64,000 nt of DNA, from NCBI GenBank assembly GCA_964541305.1, contig CAZIPE010000003.1, positions 7,408 to 71,407 on the forward strand, given 5' to 3'. Source of the stretch: CAZIPE01 sp964541305 (GTDB lineage Bacteria > Patescibacteriota > Saccharimonadia > Saccharimonadales > UBA7683). The notes beneath the pieces are model-generated. The model was not told the DNA's origin. It saw only the letters and a program-made list of their open reading frames with translations, and ran no database searches. The position numbers and the translations under genes were made by a program. Position 1 is the stretch's first letter. Each line of letters starts with the position of its first letter. This document shows, piece by piece, positions 34,753-43,886 of the stretch.

Positions 34753-35292
34753 ATGTTACTAGCTCAACTCGCGCAAGCAACAACAGATTTTAACAGTTAC
34801 GATTTCAATTCGTCGTACTCAGCTGCGTCAAATGCAGATGCAACTGCTGCAGCAGGAGTTGGCATTGTATTGATGCTGATTTATCTATTTTTTGTGACAA
34901 TATTCAGCGCCATTATGATTGTTTCGATGTGGAAGATCTTCACCAAAGCAGGCAAAGAAGGTTGGGCGGCGATTATTCCAATCTACAACGTAATTGTTGA
35001 ACTTGAGATTATACGTAAACCTATCTGGTGGATTGTCCTCATGCTCATTCCGTTCGTTAACCTTGTTGTGTTTATTATCATCTCTCTTGAGCTCGCGAAG
35101 GTATTTGGTAAATCTGCTGGTTTTGGTATTCTTCTCGCCCTCGTTCCAATCATAGGTTACCCAATGCTTGCATTTAGTGATGCCAAGTATCAGGGGGCAC
35201 CTGGTGGCGGTACAGCCCCGCAAGCTCCAGCACAAACTCCTCCAACTCCACCCCAGGCTTCAGCACCGCCCGCTCAGCCAACGGTTATGTAA
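34753..35292 (+). CDS. DUF5684-type membrane protein
   Basis: 179 residues, AAGGAGG before the ATG. The hallmark MWKIFTKAGKEGWAAIIPIY, then IIRKPIWWIVLMLIPFVNLV, plus two further helices match DUF5684. The C-terminus is Pro/Ala/Gln-rich and cytoplasmic. Function unknown; the domain often occurs beside signal peptidases but none is present here. A terminator follows. Confidence 0.8.
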   Translation: MLLAQLAQATTDFNSYDFNSSYSAASNADATAAAGVGIVLMLIYLFFVTIFSAIMIVSMWKIFTKAGKEGWAAIIPIYNVIVELEIIRKPIWWIVLMLIPFVNLVVFIIISLELAKVFGKSAGFGILLALVPIIGYPMLAFSDAKYQGAPGGGTAPQAPAQTPPTPPQASAPPAQPTVM

Positions 35293-35311
35293 TATTTGGT
35301 AGTGCATAAAA

Positions 35312-35342
35312 AAGATCGCTCACTCCGAGCGGTCTTTTGTTT
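35312..35342 (+). terminator. Rho-independent terminator
   Basis: GATCGCTC-ACTCC-GAGCGGTC (G-T wobble) followed by TTTTGTTTT. Confidence 0.8.
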
Positions 35343-35369
35343 TATAGCTACCTCTGTTAGTCTAAAGAG

Positions 35370-36176
35370 ATGAAATTACTAAGCGGATCAGATTTAGCGA
35401 GCTTTATTAAAGAGCGCCAGGCTAAGGCGGTGCGTGGGCTCCGTCAGGCCTATGGCGTACAGCCAAAGTTAGCGATTCTTGTTACAGTTGAAAAGCCAGT
35501 CATCGAAATATATATGAAACTGAAAAAAGGCTACGGCGAAGATATTTTGGTAGACGTTGATATTCACAGAGTTAAGCAAGCTGATGTACACCCAAAGATA
35601 CAAGAACTCAACAATGACCCATCAGTTCATGGAATCATTGTACAGCTCCCACTTGAAAATACGGCTCAAACTGATGAGGTAGTGAATGCGGTTGTACCTG
35701 AAAAAGATGTCGACGCCCTTGGGCAAAAGGCAGTGTACGATCCCGCTACTCCAACAGCAATTATGTGGCTACTAGCGGGTTACGGCGTTGATTTAAAAGA
35801 CAAAAAGGTGGTGTTGGTTGGCAAAGGCAAGCTGGTTGGCGAGCCCCTCGAGAAAATGCTTCATAACTCTGGTGTCGATGTGGTGGCGTGTGATGAGAGT
35901 GATGACCTCAGATTTGAACTTCGCACGGCGCAAGTGATTGTAACAGCGACCGGTCATCCGGGAGTTTTGCAGAGTGATATGATTCCGCAAGAGGCTGTCG
36001 TAGTGGATGCGGGAGTCGCGGTAGAGCAGGGTCGGGCAGTGGGGGATCTCGCATCCGATATTTATGAGCGAGATGATCTATGGGTCACACCACAAAAAGG
36101 TGGTGTTGGTCCGCTCACCGTTTGTGCTCTTTTTGAAAACGTTATTAAAGCAGCTAGATTAGATCTTAGTGCTTAG
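35370..36176 (+). CDS. folD: Methylenetetrahydrofolate dehydrogenase/cyclohydrolase FolD
   Basis: 268 residues. Interconverts methylene-, methenyl- and formyl-THF with NADP. KLAILVTVEKPVIEIYMKLK holds the catalytic Lys region, HGIIVQLPLENTAQ and PEKDVDALG are the substrate motifs, and VVLVGKGKLVGEPLEKML the dinucleotide site; PQKGGVGPLTVCALFEN closes the fold. Some canonical residues differ (usual GRS is GKGK), but order and length are normal. Partner of glyA. Confidence 0.93.
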   Translation: MKLLSGSDLASFIKERQAKAVRGLRQAYGVQPKLAILVTVEKPVIEIYMKLKKGYGEDILVDVDIHRVKQADVHPKIQELNNDPSVHGIIVQLPLENTAQTDEVVNAVVPEKDVDALGQKAVYDPATPTAIMWLLAGYGVDLKDKKVVLVGKGKLVGEPLEKMLHNSGVDVVACDESDDLRFELRTAQVIVTATGHPGVLQSDMIPQEAVVVDAGVAVEQGRAVGDLASDIYERDDLWVTPQKGGVGPLTVCALFENVIKAARLDLSA

Positions 36177-36504
36177 ACCTTAGTTTGTAGAGATTTTATA
36201 AGTGCTGTTAGCATTTTCCCGATTTGATCACACTCATCAATAACACCATCCACATCAGCAGAGTATAGATTTTTACAAAGAATAAGTTGAGTTTGAAGTT
36301 CGGCGATAGAGCCAAGGGCTATCCCTGTAAACTGAATTGTCTCCCGTCTATATTAGAGGGGACGGATACAGCCGACCGTTTAATCTGATCAGCCAATGCA
36401 TATAGTTCACTTTTGGGTAGGTTAGCGATAGATCTGTAAACATCTTCTACAAGTTTCATTGAACGTTGCCATACTATTAAATCTTTGAAGCTATGTGTCG
36501 CCAT
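36173..36504 (-). pseudogene. Four-helix-bundle (23S-IVS type) protein, frameshifted
   Basis: The first frame gives FKDLIVWQRSMKLVEDVYRS and SELYALADQIKRSAVSVPSN, the four-helix-bundle/S23 family start. After PSN, ~10 codons (normally AEG...RKE) are missing and the frame changes; the second half continues as IQFTGIALGSIAELQTQL and ends at 36173-36175. The deletion breaks the gene. It overlaps the folD stop by 4 nt on the opposite strand. Confidence 0.7.
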
Positions 36505-36548
36505 TTTATGATTCGTTCATCTACCCTCTAAGAACTAAGATCTACTAT

Positions 36549-36920
36549 CTAGTTGGCTAGCGCGTCTTTGACTCGTTCGGCAACCTGTTTTGGTGTCATT
36601 TCTGCTTTTACAATAAACGAATGTACCCCAAGTTGTTTGAGGGATTTCGGTGCTTCTTCTTCACCAAGGTTCGTTAGAATGATGACGGTGATATCTTTGC
36701 CCCAGTCTTTCTTTCTGAGTTCTACGAGCATTTCTTCGCCAGTCATCTCAGGCATCATTAAATCGAGTAAGATGATACGAGGCTTAAATTGTTCAATAAG
36801 TTCGAGTCCCAGTTTTCCATTTTCAGCCGTTTGTACCTCAAAACCCTCAGCTTCAAACTTAAGTCGGTACATTTGGGCGATAGCCAGATCGTCTTCAATA
36901 ATTGCAATTTTTATAGCCAT
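36549..36920 (-). CDS. Receiver-only response regulator
   Basis: 123 residues. CheY-like: acidic pair IIEDDL, phosphoacceptor Asp in IILLDLMMPEMTG, Thr in VIILTN, Lys in SFIVKAEM. No output domain, so it acts by protein contact or in a phosphorelay. About 50% similar to the next gene, with which it forms a tandem pair. Confidence 0.92.
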   Translation of the reverse strand: MAIKIAIIEDDLAIAQMYRLKFEAEGFEVQTAENGKLGLELIEQFKPRIILLDLMMPEMTGEEMLVELRKKDWGKDITVIILTNLGEEEAPKSLKQLGVHSFIVKAEMTPKQVAERVKDALAN

Positions 36921-36958
36921 GCATTAATGGTAGTCAAACCGCGGAAACTAATCAATAG

Positions 36959-37333
36959 CTATGACTTGTTTTTGAGAAGTTGCTCAACTTTTTCCAAGAT
37001 CATTTGAGGTGTTGAGCTGGCTTTGACAATATAGTCACTCACTCCAAGGTGCCAGAGTGTGCGCGGGGCTTCATCTCTGCTTATGTTTGTCAGAACTATG
37101 ACCGGTATATCCTTACCCCAATCTGTTGCCCGGAGTTCTCGGAGCATTTCATCGCCCGACATGACGGGCATACGAATGTCTAGCAGAATCATATCTGGCA
37201 TTTCCCGCTTAATTACTTCAAGTCCTTCTTTCCCGTCGAGCGCGGTAGAAACTTTAAAATTTGCAAACTCAAATTTGAGCTTATACATCTCAAGTATCGT
37301 AAGGTCATCTTCAATAATTGCTATCTTTTTCAT
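36959..37333 (-). CDS. Receiver-only response regulator (tandem paralogue)
   Basis: 124 residues from ATG 37333 (GGAGGA 7 nt upstream; an ATG at 37348 is less likely). IIEDDLTILEMYKLKFEFAN, MILLDIRMPVMSG, VIVLTN and DYIVKA give the receiver residues Asp, Asp, Thr and Lys. It is first in the pair; the histidine kinase at 41429 is the only kinase in the window. Confidence 0.92.
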   Translation of the reverse strand: MKKIAIIEDDLTILEMYKLKFEFANFKVSTALDGKEGLEVIKREMPDMILLDIRMPVMSGDEMLRELRATDWGKDIPVIVLTNISRDEAPRTLWHLGVSDYIVKASSTPQMILEKVEQLLKNKS

Positions 37334-37574
37334 CAACTTATCCTCCAAATTAAAATGAAGTCAGAGGCTACCATTGCGGTGCGACTGACTTCATTAATAA
37401 ATAAACGTTCAATACTAAACTTGAGTATAGCCCTGTCATAATACGTAGTCAAACCACTATTGACTAAAGTAGGCTGCAGTAGTATAATTTGACACAGTTG
37501 CGGAAATATTTACAAATAGACGCAAGAGTTACCCCAATCAGATGGTGGCTTGCGTATTTTTTTATAGGAAAAAA

Positions 37575-38717
37575 GTGGAAAAACATATAGAAGACAACTG
37601 GAACAAGACGATTGCAGACTTACGCCTAGAAAAAACTCCCGTACTTGTTGTGGACGCTAAGATAATCGTAAAAAATATCTTGCGATTCAAGTCAGCTTTT
37701 CCTAGGATAAAACTATATTATGCAGTTAAGGCTCTGTCGGACCCCGAGGTCTTGGCTGTGATTGACAGACTTGTAGATGGTTTTGACATAGCATCTTTAG
37801 GAGAGCTTCAGACAGTACAGAAGGTCTCAAAAAAATCACTTATGTTCAGTAACCCTGTAAAAATTCCAGAACATATTATGATAACTCATAAAGCGGGTGT
37901 CGATATGTTTGCTTTTGATTCAGCAATGGAACTTAACAAAATTGCGCAGAGCGCGCCAGGCTCTAAGGTTTATTTGCGCCTGAAAGTGTCAGATTATGGG
38001 AGTGCGTTCCCGCTTTCTAAAAAATTTGGTGCTGATGAGAATCACGCAGTCGCACTTTTTGGACATGCGACTGACCTGGGTTTAGACCCAATGGGTGTAA
38101 CATTTCATGTAGGCTCGCAATCTGAAAATGTGCTTACATGGGAAAACGCAATTGAAAAGACAGGAGCCGTTATTGCTAGATTAAATAAAGTGGGATTCAA
38201 CGTTTCGATGCTTGATATTGGCGGTGGGTTTCCTGGTCAATATGCAGAAGAGACTATAGATTTCATGGATTTGGCTAGAACAATAAATACTGCATTGAAA
38301 AAACACATACCAAAGTCGGTAACTCTAGTGGCAGAGCCTGGCCGATATATTGTGGCAGATTCTGCCGTTATGGTAACCACCGTTATCGGTCGCGAAAATC
38401 GTACTGGTCAAAGTTGGCTGTACCTAGATACTGGCGTTTTCCAGGGCTTAATGGAGAGTCTAGAGATGGATGAATGGAAGTATCCAATTTTTAAACTTAA
38501 CTCTTCTAGTGCTGCGATGCCACATCATTTTACATTAACTGGGCCAACTTGCGACGCTCAGGACACTATTGACATGTCCGTCCCACTGCCTGCGGATATT
38601 GAAATAGGTGACAGAATCTGCATAGGTAGTACGGGTGCATATACAGTTGTGTACGGGTCGAATTTCAACGGGTTTAAAACGCCGAAAGTCGTCTGTATTA
38701 ATCAGAGTAACAAATAG
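37575..38717 (+). CDS. PLP-dependent ornithine/amino-acid decarboxylase (fold III, ODC-like)
   Basis: 380 residues from GTG 37575 with AGGA upstream. PLP Lys in LYYAVKALSDPEVL, phosphate loop MLDIGGGFPG, EPGRYIVADSA, and the catalytic Cys-Asp loop GPTCDAQDTI are those of eukaryotic-type ODC and lysine/ornithine decarboxylases. The product would be putrescine or cadaverine. Diaminopimelate decarboxylase is less likely because the CxxxD loop matches ODC better. Polyamine synthesis in such a reduced genome is notable; no other polyamine gene is near. Confidence 0.88.
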   Translation: MEKHIEDNWNKTIADLRLEKTPVLVVDAKIIVKNILRFKSAFPRIKLYYAVKALSDPEVLAVIDRLVDGFDIASLGELQTVQKVSKKSLMFSNPVKIPEHIMITHKAGVDMFAFDSAMELNKIAQSAPGSKVYLRLKVSDYGSAFPLSKKFGADENHAVALFGHATDLGLDPMGVTFHVGSQSENVLTWENAIEKTGAVIARLNKVGFNVSMLDIGGGFPGQYAEETIDFMDLARTINTALKKHIPKSVTLVAEPGRYIVADSAVMVTTVIGRENRTGQSWLYLDTGVFQGLMESLEMDEWKYPIFKLNSSSAAMPHHFTLTGPTCDAQDTIDMSVPLPADIEIGDRICIGSTGAYTVVYGSNFNGFKTPKVVCINQSNK

Positions 38718-38764
38718 TATTTGAGTGATCACAGGCAAGAGGCGTTAGGCTAGGTTGTTTCAGT

Positions 38765-39565
38765 TTACCGCTCTTCGTCTGGCAAATTTTCTTTAACAGT
38801 GACATTTTTGCGATTTCTTCGTGCTCTTAGACCGTCTTTAGCAATTAAGCCTCCACCGATAGTCAGCCACACAAGTGGATTTTTAATGCCATGATCAATA
38901 AACAGTTGCACGGTGTTGTTATCTTGGAATCGTTGGTTTGCTATATTTGCACCGGCAGCTAATGTTGCCACCATGGAGGCGGTAGTAATTGCACTAGCTT
39001 TTTCTACAGGCTTTAGGGTTTCGTCCTCTGTGTTGCCGGTAACGACTGCTTCACGAGTGACATTAAATGTTGATCCCAGGACAAACGAGTAGAAGGCTTT
39101 TTTGCTCAACGGAAGATCATGAAAAGACTTGAATGAGCCCGATTCACCATCATTAAGATCACCGTAAGCTTCTCTGCTGACACTTGGGAACCGCTGTGCT
39201 GTATGGCGAGACAAGGTTCCACCAACTCGTTGCTGTAAGTAGACCGGAATCGAGGTAACTAAAGTGCTTACTGCTACTCCACCTACACCACTTGCCTTAT
39301 CTAGTGTTTGACCCCCCAGTAGAGGAGTGACAACTTCATTACCTATGAAGAGTTCATAGCCAATATTAGTAACAAATCCGCCGATTATTGCCTTTCCTTT
39401 AGTATCCGTTCTAGAGTAATCTTCTCTAGCCGAGCGCCAAATGCATGCAACTTTTTCGCGTAAAGTCATATAAGATTCAGATTCAGTTCCCGTGTCATCT
39501 GGTGGGTCTATATGATCAAATGAATCTCCCGAATGAGGGATATTTGATGGAAATTCAGCGTCCAT
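38765..39565 (-). CDS. Protein of unknown function with hydrophobic segments
   Basis: 266 residues. Acidic N-terminus, then GGFVTNIGYELFIGNEVVTP, VAVSTLVTSIPVYLQQRVGG and C-terminal AITTASMVATLAAGANIA with LVWLTIGGGLIAKDGLRARR suggest three or four membrane segments and a basic tail. No family recognised. Divergent from the gene at 39635 with closely spaced -10 boxes. Confidence 0.6.
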   Translation of the reverse strand: MDAEFPSNIPHSGDSFDHIDPPDDTGTESESYMTLREKVACIWRSAREDYSRTDTKGKAIIGGFVTNIGYELFIGNEVVTPLLGGQTLDKASGVGGVAVSTLVTSIPVYLQQRVGGTLSRHTAQRFPSVSREAYGDLNDGESGSFKSFHDLPLSKKAFYSFVLGSTFNVTREAVVTGNTEDETLKPVEKASAITTASMVATLAAGANIANQRFQDNNTVQLFIDHGIKNPLVWLTIGGGLIAKDGLRARRNRKNVTVKENLPDEER

Positions 39566-39634
39566 AAAACATATTATAACATTATAATAGCAAAAAAAGC
39601 AAGTACTTCCACGTGTTTATGGTATACTATGCTA

Positions 39635-40450
39635 ATGACTATAAATGAACAGGAGATTGAAGCAGGCTCAACGAGTGGTGATTTTAATCTGGATTATAAT
39701 CTTAGTGCAGAAGTGCTTACACAAATTGAACATCAGATGATCAGAGATGCAAGAAGTGTTGCATCTGAGGGGGTTGTCATTGCGTGGGTCGATCCTACCC
39801 ACAGCTACTCTAATTTCATGAGAACTAAAGAGGCTGAGCATTTTCCCGAAGTAAAGGAAACGGATATCTATTACGAATTGAATCAAGTATATCTGGTTAT
39901 CATAGATACTAGGGGCGAGGGAAGCGTGGCTCACGCGACTACAATTAATTTTTATGATGCCTCCGAAGACACTGAAGATGATCAAGCAAAACAGCGAACT
40001 GGATTTTATACAATCGATAGCTTAATTGAACACGGCAACTTTACTCGTGAGGAGTTCATCACGCATTATGTGAACAAAGGCATTGATCTGAATACTGCAA
40101 TTTCAATTGAAACAAACTTTAAAATAAATCCTGACATGCCAGAATACCAAGAGCTTGGCTCAGCAGACCTTGCTTATCTAGGAATTCTCCAGTGGCTTCT
40201 ACGTCAAAACTGGGATCACGAGACAATTACCCTATTCGCGACTATAAATGAAAAGCAGATAAGGTCGCTTGAGCGTGTCGGTATTGGAACTGCACTACTA
40301 ATGGATAGGTCGGATTTTCGTACAGAAGAGGAAGAGCTGGGCAAGTTCTCTGTGCCCGTAACAATTGATTTCAAAAATGGTCGAGACGTACTGTCCTTAA
40401 TAGGGTTCAGGCTGCCCGAGATAACATACAAGGCTGTTGCTAGCGATTAA
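39635..40450 (+). CDS. Protein of unknown function
   Basis: 271 residues from ATG 39635, exactly 6 nt after TATACT (39623-39628), hence leaderless; ATG 39629 is too close to the -10 box. Soluble, acidic, no motif recognised. Its stop overlaps the convergent DUF2156 gene by 4 nt. Confidence 0.6.
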   Translation: MTINEQEIEAGSTSGDFNLDYNLSAEVLTQIEHQMIRDARSVASEGVVIAWVDPTHSYSNFMRTKEAEHFPEVKETDIYYELNQVYLVIIDTRGEGSVAHATTINFYDASEDTEDDQAKQRTGFYTIDSLIEHGNFTREEFITHYVNKGIDLNTAISIETNFKINPDMPEYQELGSADLAYLGILQWLLRQNWDHETITLFATINEKQIRSLERVGIGTALLMDRSDFRTEEEELGKFSVPVTIDFKNGRDVLSLIGFRLPEITYKAVASD

Positions 40451-41352
40451 CTAACTTCGCCACCTCGACTAATCCAATATTTCCGTAAATAATATTTAGG
40501 ACCGTATGCACGCTTTGCTTTCCTCAAACCGTCTATACCTAGATCTTGTTGCCAGTTGACTGTAGTTGATTTATCAGAGAGAAACATTGCAGCTTCTTTT
40601 ATTAGAATTGCATTAATACCTGGGTGGTCTTGATTGGTTGATTTTTCAAAATGGCAGATTGCATACTGCTGGCTGACGATTTCATGAACCGAGAAGCCGT
40701 TGAGTGTATTATCGATGTAGCAAAGGGTCATCCAGAGATCTAGATTTTCAAATGCACCCATAAGCCGCTCTAAGGCAATCTTTTCAAAACTTGTGTCATC
40801 TCTCGACTGTTTAGTGGTTTGCAACCATTTTTCAATTACATCCTCAACCTCACGGTGCTGTCTGACTGATAGTTTGTTGAGAGTTACGCAGCTTATTCTC
40901 TCACCAAGAATCTTCTGAATTGAATTGAATAAATTGCGCTTCTTTCTCAGGCGTCTTCCGGCCAGCTCTGAAAGGTCCCTGGTTGAATACATGTAGTCAA
41001 AGCTATCCCTATCTTCAGCAATTGCATAGTTTTCAGGGTGAGATAAGCCAGTTACTACGAATGCAGGTATTAGCTCAAGCCTGGGAAATGCATCGAGAAG
41101 TTCCGAAACAGTATCATCTAGTTTGTTTTCTCCGATGAAAGTGTATGAAAATTTTGTATCGTCCACATAGTTGGGAATTTTAATAATCAAATTACCGTTG
41201 AGCCATGCCACTCCGGCCGTGCCATTTGTGTCCCAAGTGTATAGATTCACAAAACTAAAATCTTCATATGGGTCAAACCGTCTGGTAAATACTTGTATCT
41301 CCTCTTTCAGGCTCATGCTTATTGCTGTAAATTTTGGGAATTGAGGTATCAT
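40447..41352 (-). CDS. DUF2156/LPG-synthase C-terminal-like GNAT-fold protein
   Basis: 301 residues from ATG 41352. YSTRDLSELAGRRLRKKRNL and the C-terminal GINAILIKEAAMFLSDKS with QDLGIDGLRKAKRAYGP and KYYLRKYW match the soluble catalytic half of phosphatidylglycerol lysyltransferase (MprF) and DUF2156 aminoacyl transferases. No membrane flippase half is present. It might transfer an amino acid to lipid, peptide or another acceptor. The start overlaps head-to-head with an ATG on the other strand. Confidence 0.7.
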   Translation of the reverse strand: MIPQFPKFTAISMSLKEEIQVFTRRFDPYEDFSFVNLYTWDTNGTAGVAWLNGNLIIKIPNYVDDTKFSYTFIGENKLDDTVSELLDAFPRLELIPAFVVTGLSHPENYAIAEDRDSFDYMYSTRDLSELAGRRLRKKRNLFNSIQKILGERISCVTLNKLSVRQHREVEDVIEKWLQTTKQSRDDTSFEKIALERLMGAFENLDLWMTLCYIDNTLNGFSVHEIVSQQYAICHFEKSTNQDHPGINAILIKEAAMFLSDKSTTVNWQQDLGIDGLRKAKRAYGPKYYLRKYWISRGGEVS

Positions 41353-41428
41353 GGTTACATATAATAGCAAAGTTTATGCAAACACAGGCACATACAGAGT
41401 TTATTTGATATGCTTATTGCTAGAGCTT

Positions 41429-43561
41429 ATGAATATTGATTACATTATTACACTCGTTTGTGTTCTTTCCATGTCATTGCTAGGCATCGTTATATTTCTT
41501 AGAAATCCTAAGATGACCAACAACAGATATTTTGCCATGCTTGCACTTGCAATATCTGCGTGGACTGTCTTTAACCTGCTATCAGGAGGTAAAACAACAA
41601 ATAAACTTCTAGTAGACTTGGTTTTTGTTAGTGGCATTGCCACAACGCTGTCGGTAATACTTTTTATGTCGAACTTTCCGAATGAAAATATAATTAACAA
41701 ACGAATTATTAGAGTAATTATTCTAACAACCGTAGTTATCTCCGCACTTGTCTTTCATCCTGATTTTGTTCGTCGAGTCACTGTCGACGAGATAATTACA
41801 GGACCAATATATAATGTCTTTATTGCATACATAGTTATAGCGCTTGCCTTATTGATGATACTAGTAACTAGACAATTTAAAGCATCAAAGAATATAATTG
41901 CGCGTCGCCAAGTCACGCTAATCGCGTGGGGCGTAATGATGTACGCCGTACTTGCAGTTTCATCAAATGTAATTATCCCACTAATTGTCGATAGTTGGTC
42001 GAGCTCAAGATTTGGACCAGTAGCATCACTATTTCTGGTTGGTTTTGTGGCGTACAGCATAGTTAAGCACCGACTCTTTGATATACGATCACTGGTTGTG
42101 AGAACAATAGTATATCTGCTATCAATTGCGACAGTGGGTATTATATATGCCGTACTTGTCTACGGTGCCGGGGCGCAGTTTATAGATATATCAAATCTCT
42201 CCTTTGAACAGAAGACGTTGTTTGTAATCCTTGCGTTACTTATTGCTATTACGTACGCGCCAATAATTCAATTCTTCAATAAAATTACAACGAAGCTGTT
42301 TTACAGAGATGCGTATGATACCCAGGTGGTATTGGACCAGATTGGAAAAATTATTGTGGGGAGTATTGATCTTCATAAGATTGAAAAGAGTGCGCTTCGG
42401 GTGCTTGCCGATGCACTACGACCCACCTATACGGGGTTTGTGCTGAAATCTACCACTGGTGGGATAGATACACAGGATTTTGTAGGGGAGGCGCCGCGCT
42501 TTAAGTCTGAAGAACTTGCGAAGACACTCAGCATGATTTCAAAGCATGAGGTTGTGTATGATGAGATTGACCAATCAAATGAATTGGCTCAATTGATGCG
42601 CATAAATGACATCAGTTTTATCACACCACTTATCACAAAGAATGAAACAATCGGCTATTTGCTTTCGGGCCCAAAAAAGAGTGGTAACATTTATAGTCAG
42701 CAAGACAAGAGCATGGTGACGATTGCTTCCAATGAGCTGGCCGTAGCACTTCAAAATGCCCAGCGTTTTGATGAAATTCAAGCCTTTAATATCACCTTGC
42801 AAGAAAAAGTTGACGAGGCCACCAAAGAGCTTAAGCGAACCAACCGAAAGCTAGTTGAGCTTGACGAGGCGAAAGACGAATTCATCTCCATGGCATCGCA
42901 CCAACTTCGCACCCCTCTGACTTCAATTAAAGGCTATATCTCAATGCTAGTAGAGGGCGACTTGGGTAAACTTACTAAACAACAGCAATCGGCTCTTAAA
43001 GAAGCGTTCATTAGTTCTCAGCGCATGGTGTTTCTTATCTCCGACTTCCTCAACGTGAGTCGTATTAGAACTGGTAAATTCGTTATTGAACCCAAAGAGG
43101 TGGACCTCGCTAAGATGGTTAGTGAGGAAATGGTGCAACTGCGAGAAATGGCCGAGAGTAAACAGTTGGATGTGGCCTATCAGAAGCCAAGTGGCTTCCC
43201 GCTAGTGAAACTTGATGATAACAAAATGCGACAGGTTATCATGAATATGATAGATAACGCCATATACTACACTCCAAGTGATGGTACCATCGAGATTCAG
43301 TTATATGTTGATGGTAAAGACGTGGTCTTCAAGGTGATAGATACCGGTATTGGCGTACCAAAAGCCGAACAGCACAAATTGTTTGCTAAATTCTTCCGTG
43401 CAGCCAATGCCCGTAAGGCTCGTCCTGACGGCACCGGCCTAGGGTTATTTATGGCTCAAAAAGTGGTGGTAGCTCAAAACGGATCCATGATTTTCGAAAG
43501 CGAAGAAGGTAAGGGAAGCACCTTCGGCTTCCGTTTCCCTCTCTCTCAAATAAAAATATAA
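41429..43561 (+). CDS. Membrane sensor histidine kinase with 7-TM-like N-terminus
   Basis: 710 residues from ATG 41429; an ATG at 41351 is possible but adds 26 poorly fitting residues. Seven to eight hydrophobic segments to ~residue 290 (7TM histidine-kinase N-terminal type), a GAF-like region (~330-470), coiled coil, HisKA with His in SMASHQLRTPLTSIKGY, and HATPase with NMIDNAIYYTP, DTGIGVP and GTGLGLFMAQKVV. No regulator is adjacent; the receiver-only proteins at 36.5-37.3 kb are candidate partners. A bidirectional AT-rich -10 region lies at 41350-41365. Confidence 0.92.
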   Translation: MNIDYIITLVCVLSMSLLGIVIFLRNPKMTNNRYFAMLALAISAWTVFNLLSGGKTTNKLLVDLVFVSGIATTLSVILFMSNFPNENIINKRIIRVIILTTVVISALVFHPDFVRRVTVDEIITGPIYNVFIAYIVIALALLMILVTRQFKASKNIIARRQVTLIAWGVMMYAVLAVSSNVIIPLIVDSWSSSRFGPVASLFLVGFVAYSIVKHRLFDIRSLVVRTIVYLLSIATVGIIYAVLVYGAGAQFIDISNLSFEQKTLFVILALLIAITYAPIIQFFNKITTKLFYRDAYDTQVVLDQIGKIIVGSIDLHKIEKSALRVLADALRPTYTGFVLKSTTGGIDTQDFVGEAPRFKSEELAKTLSMISKHEVVYDEIDQSNELAQLMRINDISFITPLITKNETIGYLLSGPKKSGNIYSQQDKSMVTIASNELAVALQNAQRFDEIQAFNITLQEKVDEATKELKRTNRKLVELDEAKDEFISMASHQLRTPLTSIKGYISMLVEGDLGKLTKQQQSALKEAFISSQRMVFLISDFLNVSRIRTGKFVIEPKEVDLAKMVSEEMVQLREMAESKQLDVAYQKPSGFPLVKLDDNKMRQVIMNMIDNAIYYTPSDGTIEIQLYVDGKDVVFKVIDTGIGVPKAEQHKLFAKFFRAANARKARPDGTGLGLFMAQKVVVAQNGSMIFESEEGKGSTFGFRFPLSQIKI

Positions 43562-43580
43562 CTCCTTGTATAATACACAT

Positions 43581-43886
43581 ATGACGCAGAAGGATTTTCG
43601 GTTTGGGATTAGTAGCGATGCGAACGGACTTGATCTTAATCAACTACTTATTACTCATCCTTCAAGTACGTTTTTTATGCGACTGGCTGATGATATTCCT
43701 GAACTTGATTTAGTAAAGAACGATATTGTACAGGTGGACAGATCTCTTTCGCCGAGAGTGAACGATGTAGTGGTCGCAACCACGATTGGTGATCCAGAGC
43801 TGAAGCTTATTAGATTTCAAGAAAAGCAATCCGGGCAGGATGTATGGGGGGTGGCTGAATCAGTGATTAGGAGTATGAGGCCATGA
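43581..43886 (+). CDS. umuD: UmuD'-like protein lacking the self-cleavage residues
   Basis: 101 residues. GLDLNQLLITHPSSTFFMRL, then NDIVQVDRSLSPRVNDVVVA and VWGVAESVIRSM align with UmuD from about its mature (UmuD') end onward. The Ser of GDSM is replaced (ADDI) and the Lys of the catalytic dyad is not in place; ~25 middle residues are missing. It thus appears to be made directly in the short, non-cleaving form. TATAAT ends 6 nt before the ATG. It overlaps umuC by 4 nt (ATGA). Confidence 0.85.
   Translation: MTQKDFRFGISSDANGLDLNQLLITHPSSTFFMRLADDIPELDLVKNDIVQVDRSLSPRVNDVVVATTIGDPELKLIRFQEKQSGQDVWGVAESVIRSMRP

Noticed and set aside
36173..36504. Four-helix-bundle gene considered as a second Avd
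   Set aside because: Its sequence is closer to 23S-intervening-sequence proteins, it is frameshifted and no RT or TR lies near it.
43581..43886. LexA-like repressor
   Set aside because: No HTH domain and no catalytic Ser/Lys; the match to UmuD' and coupling to umuC explain it better.
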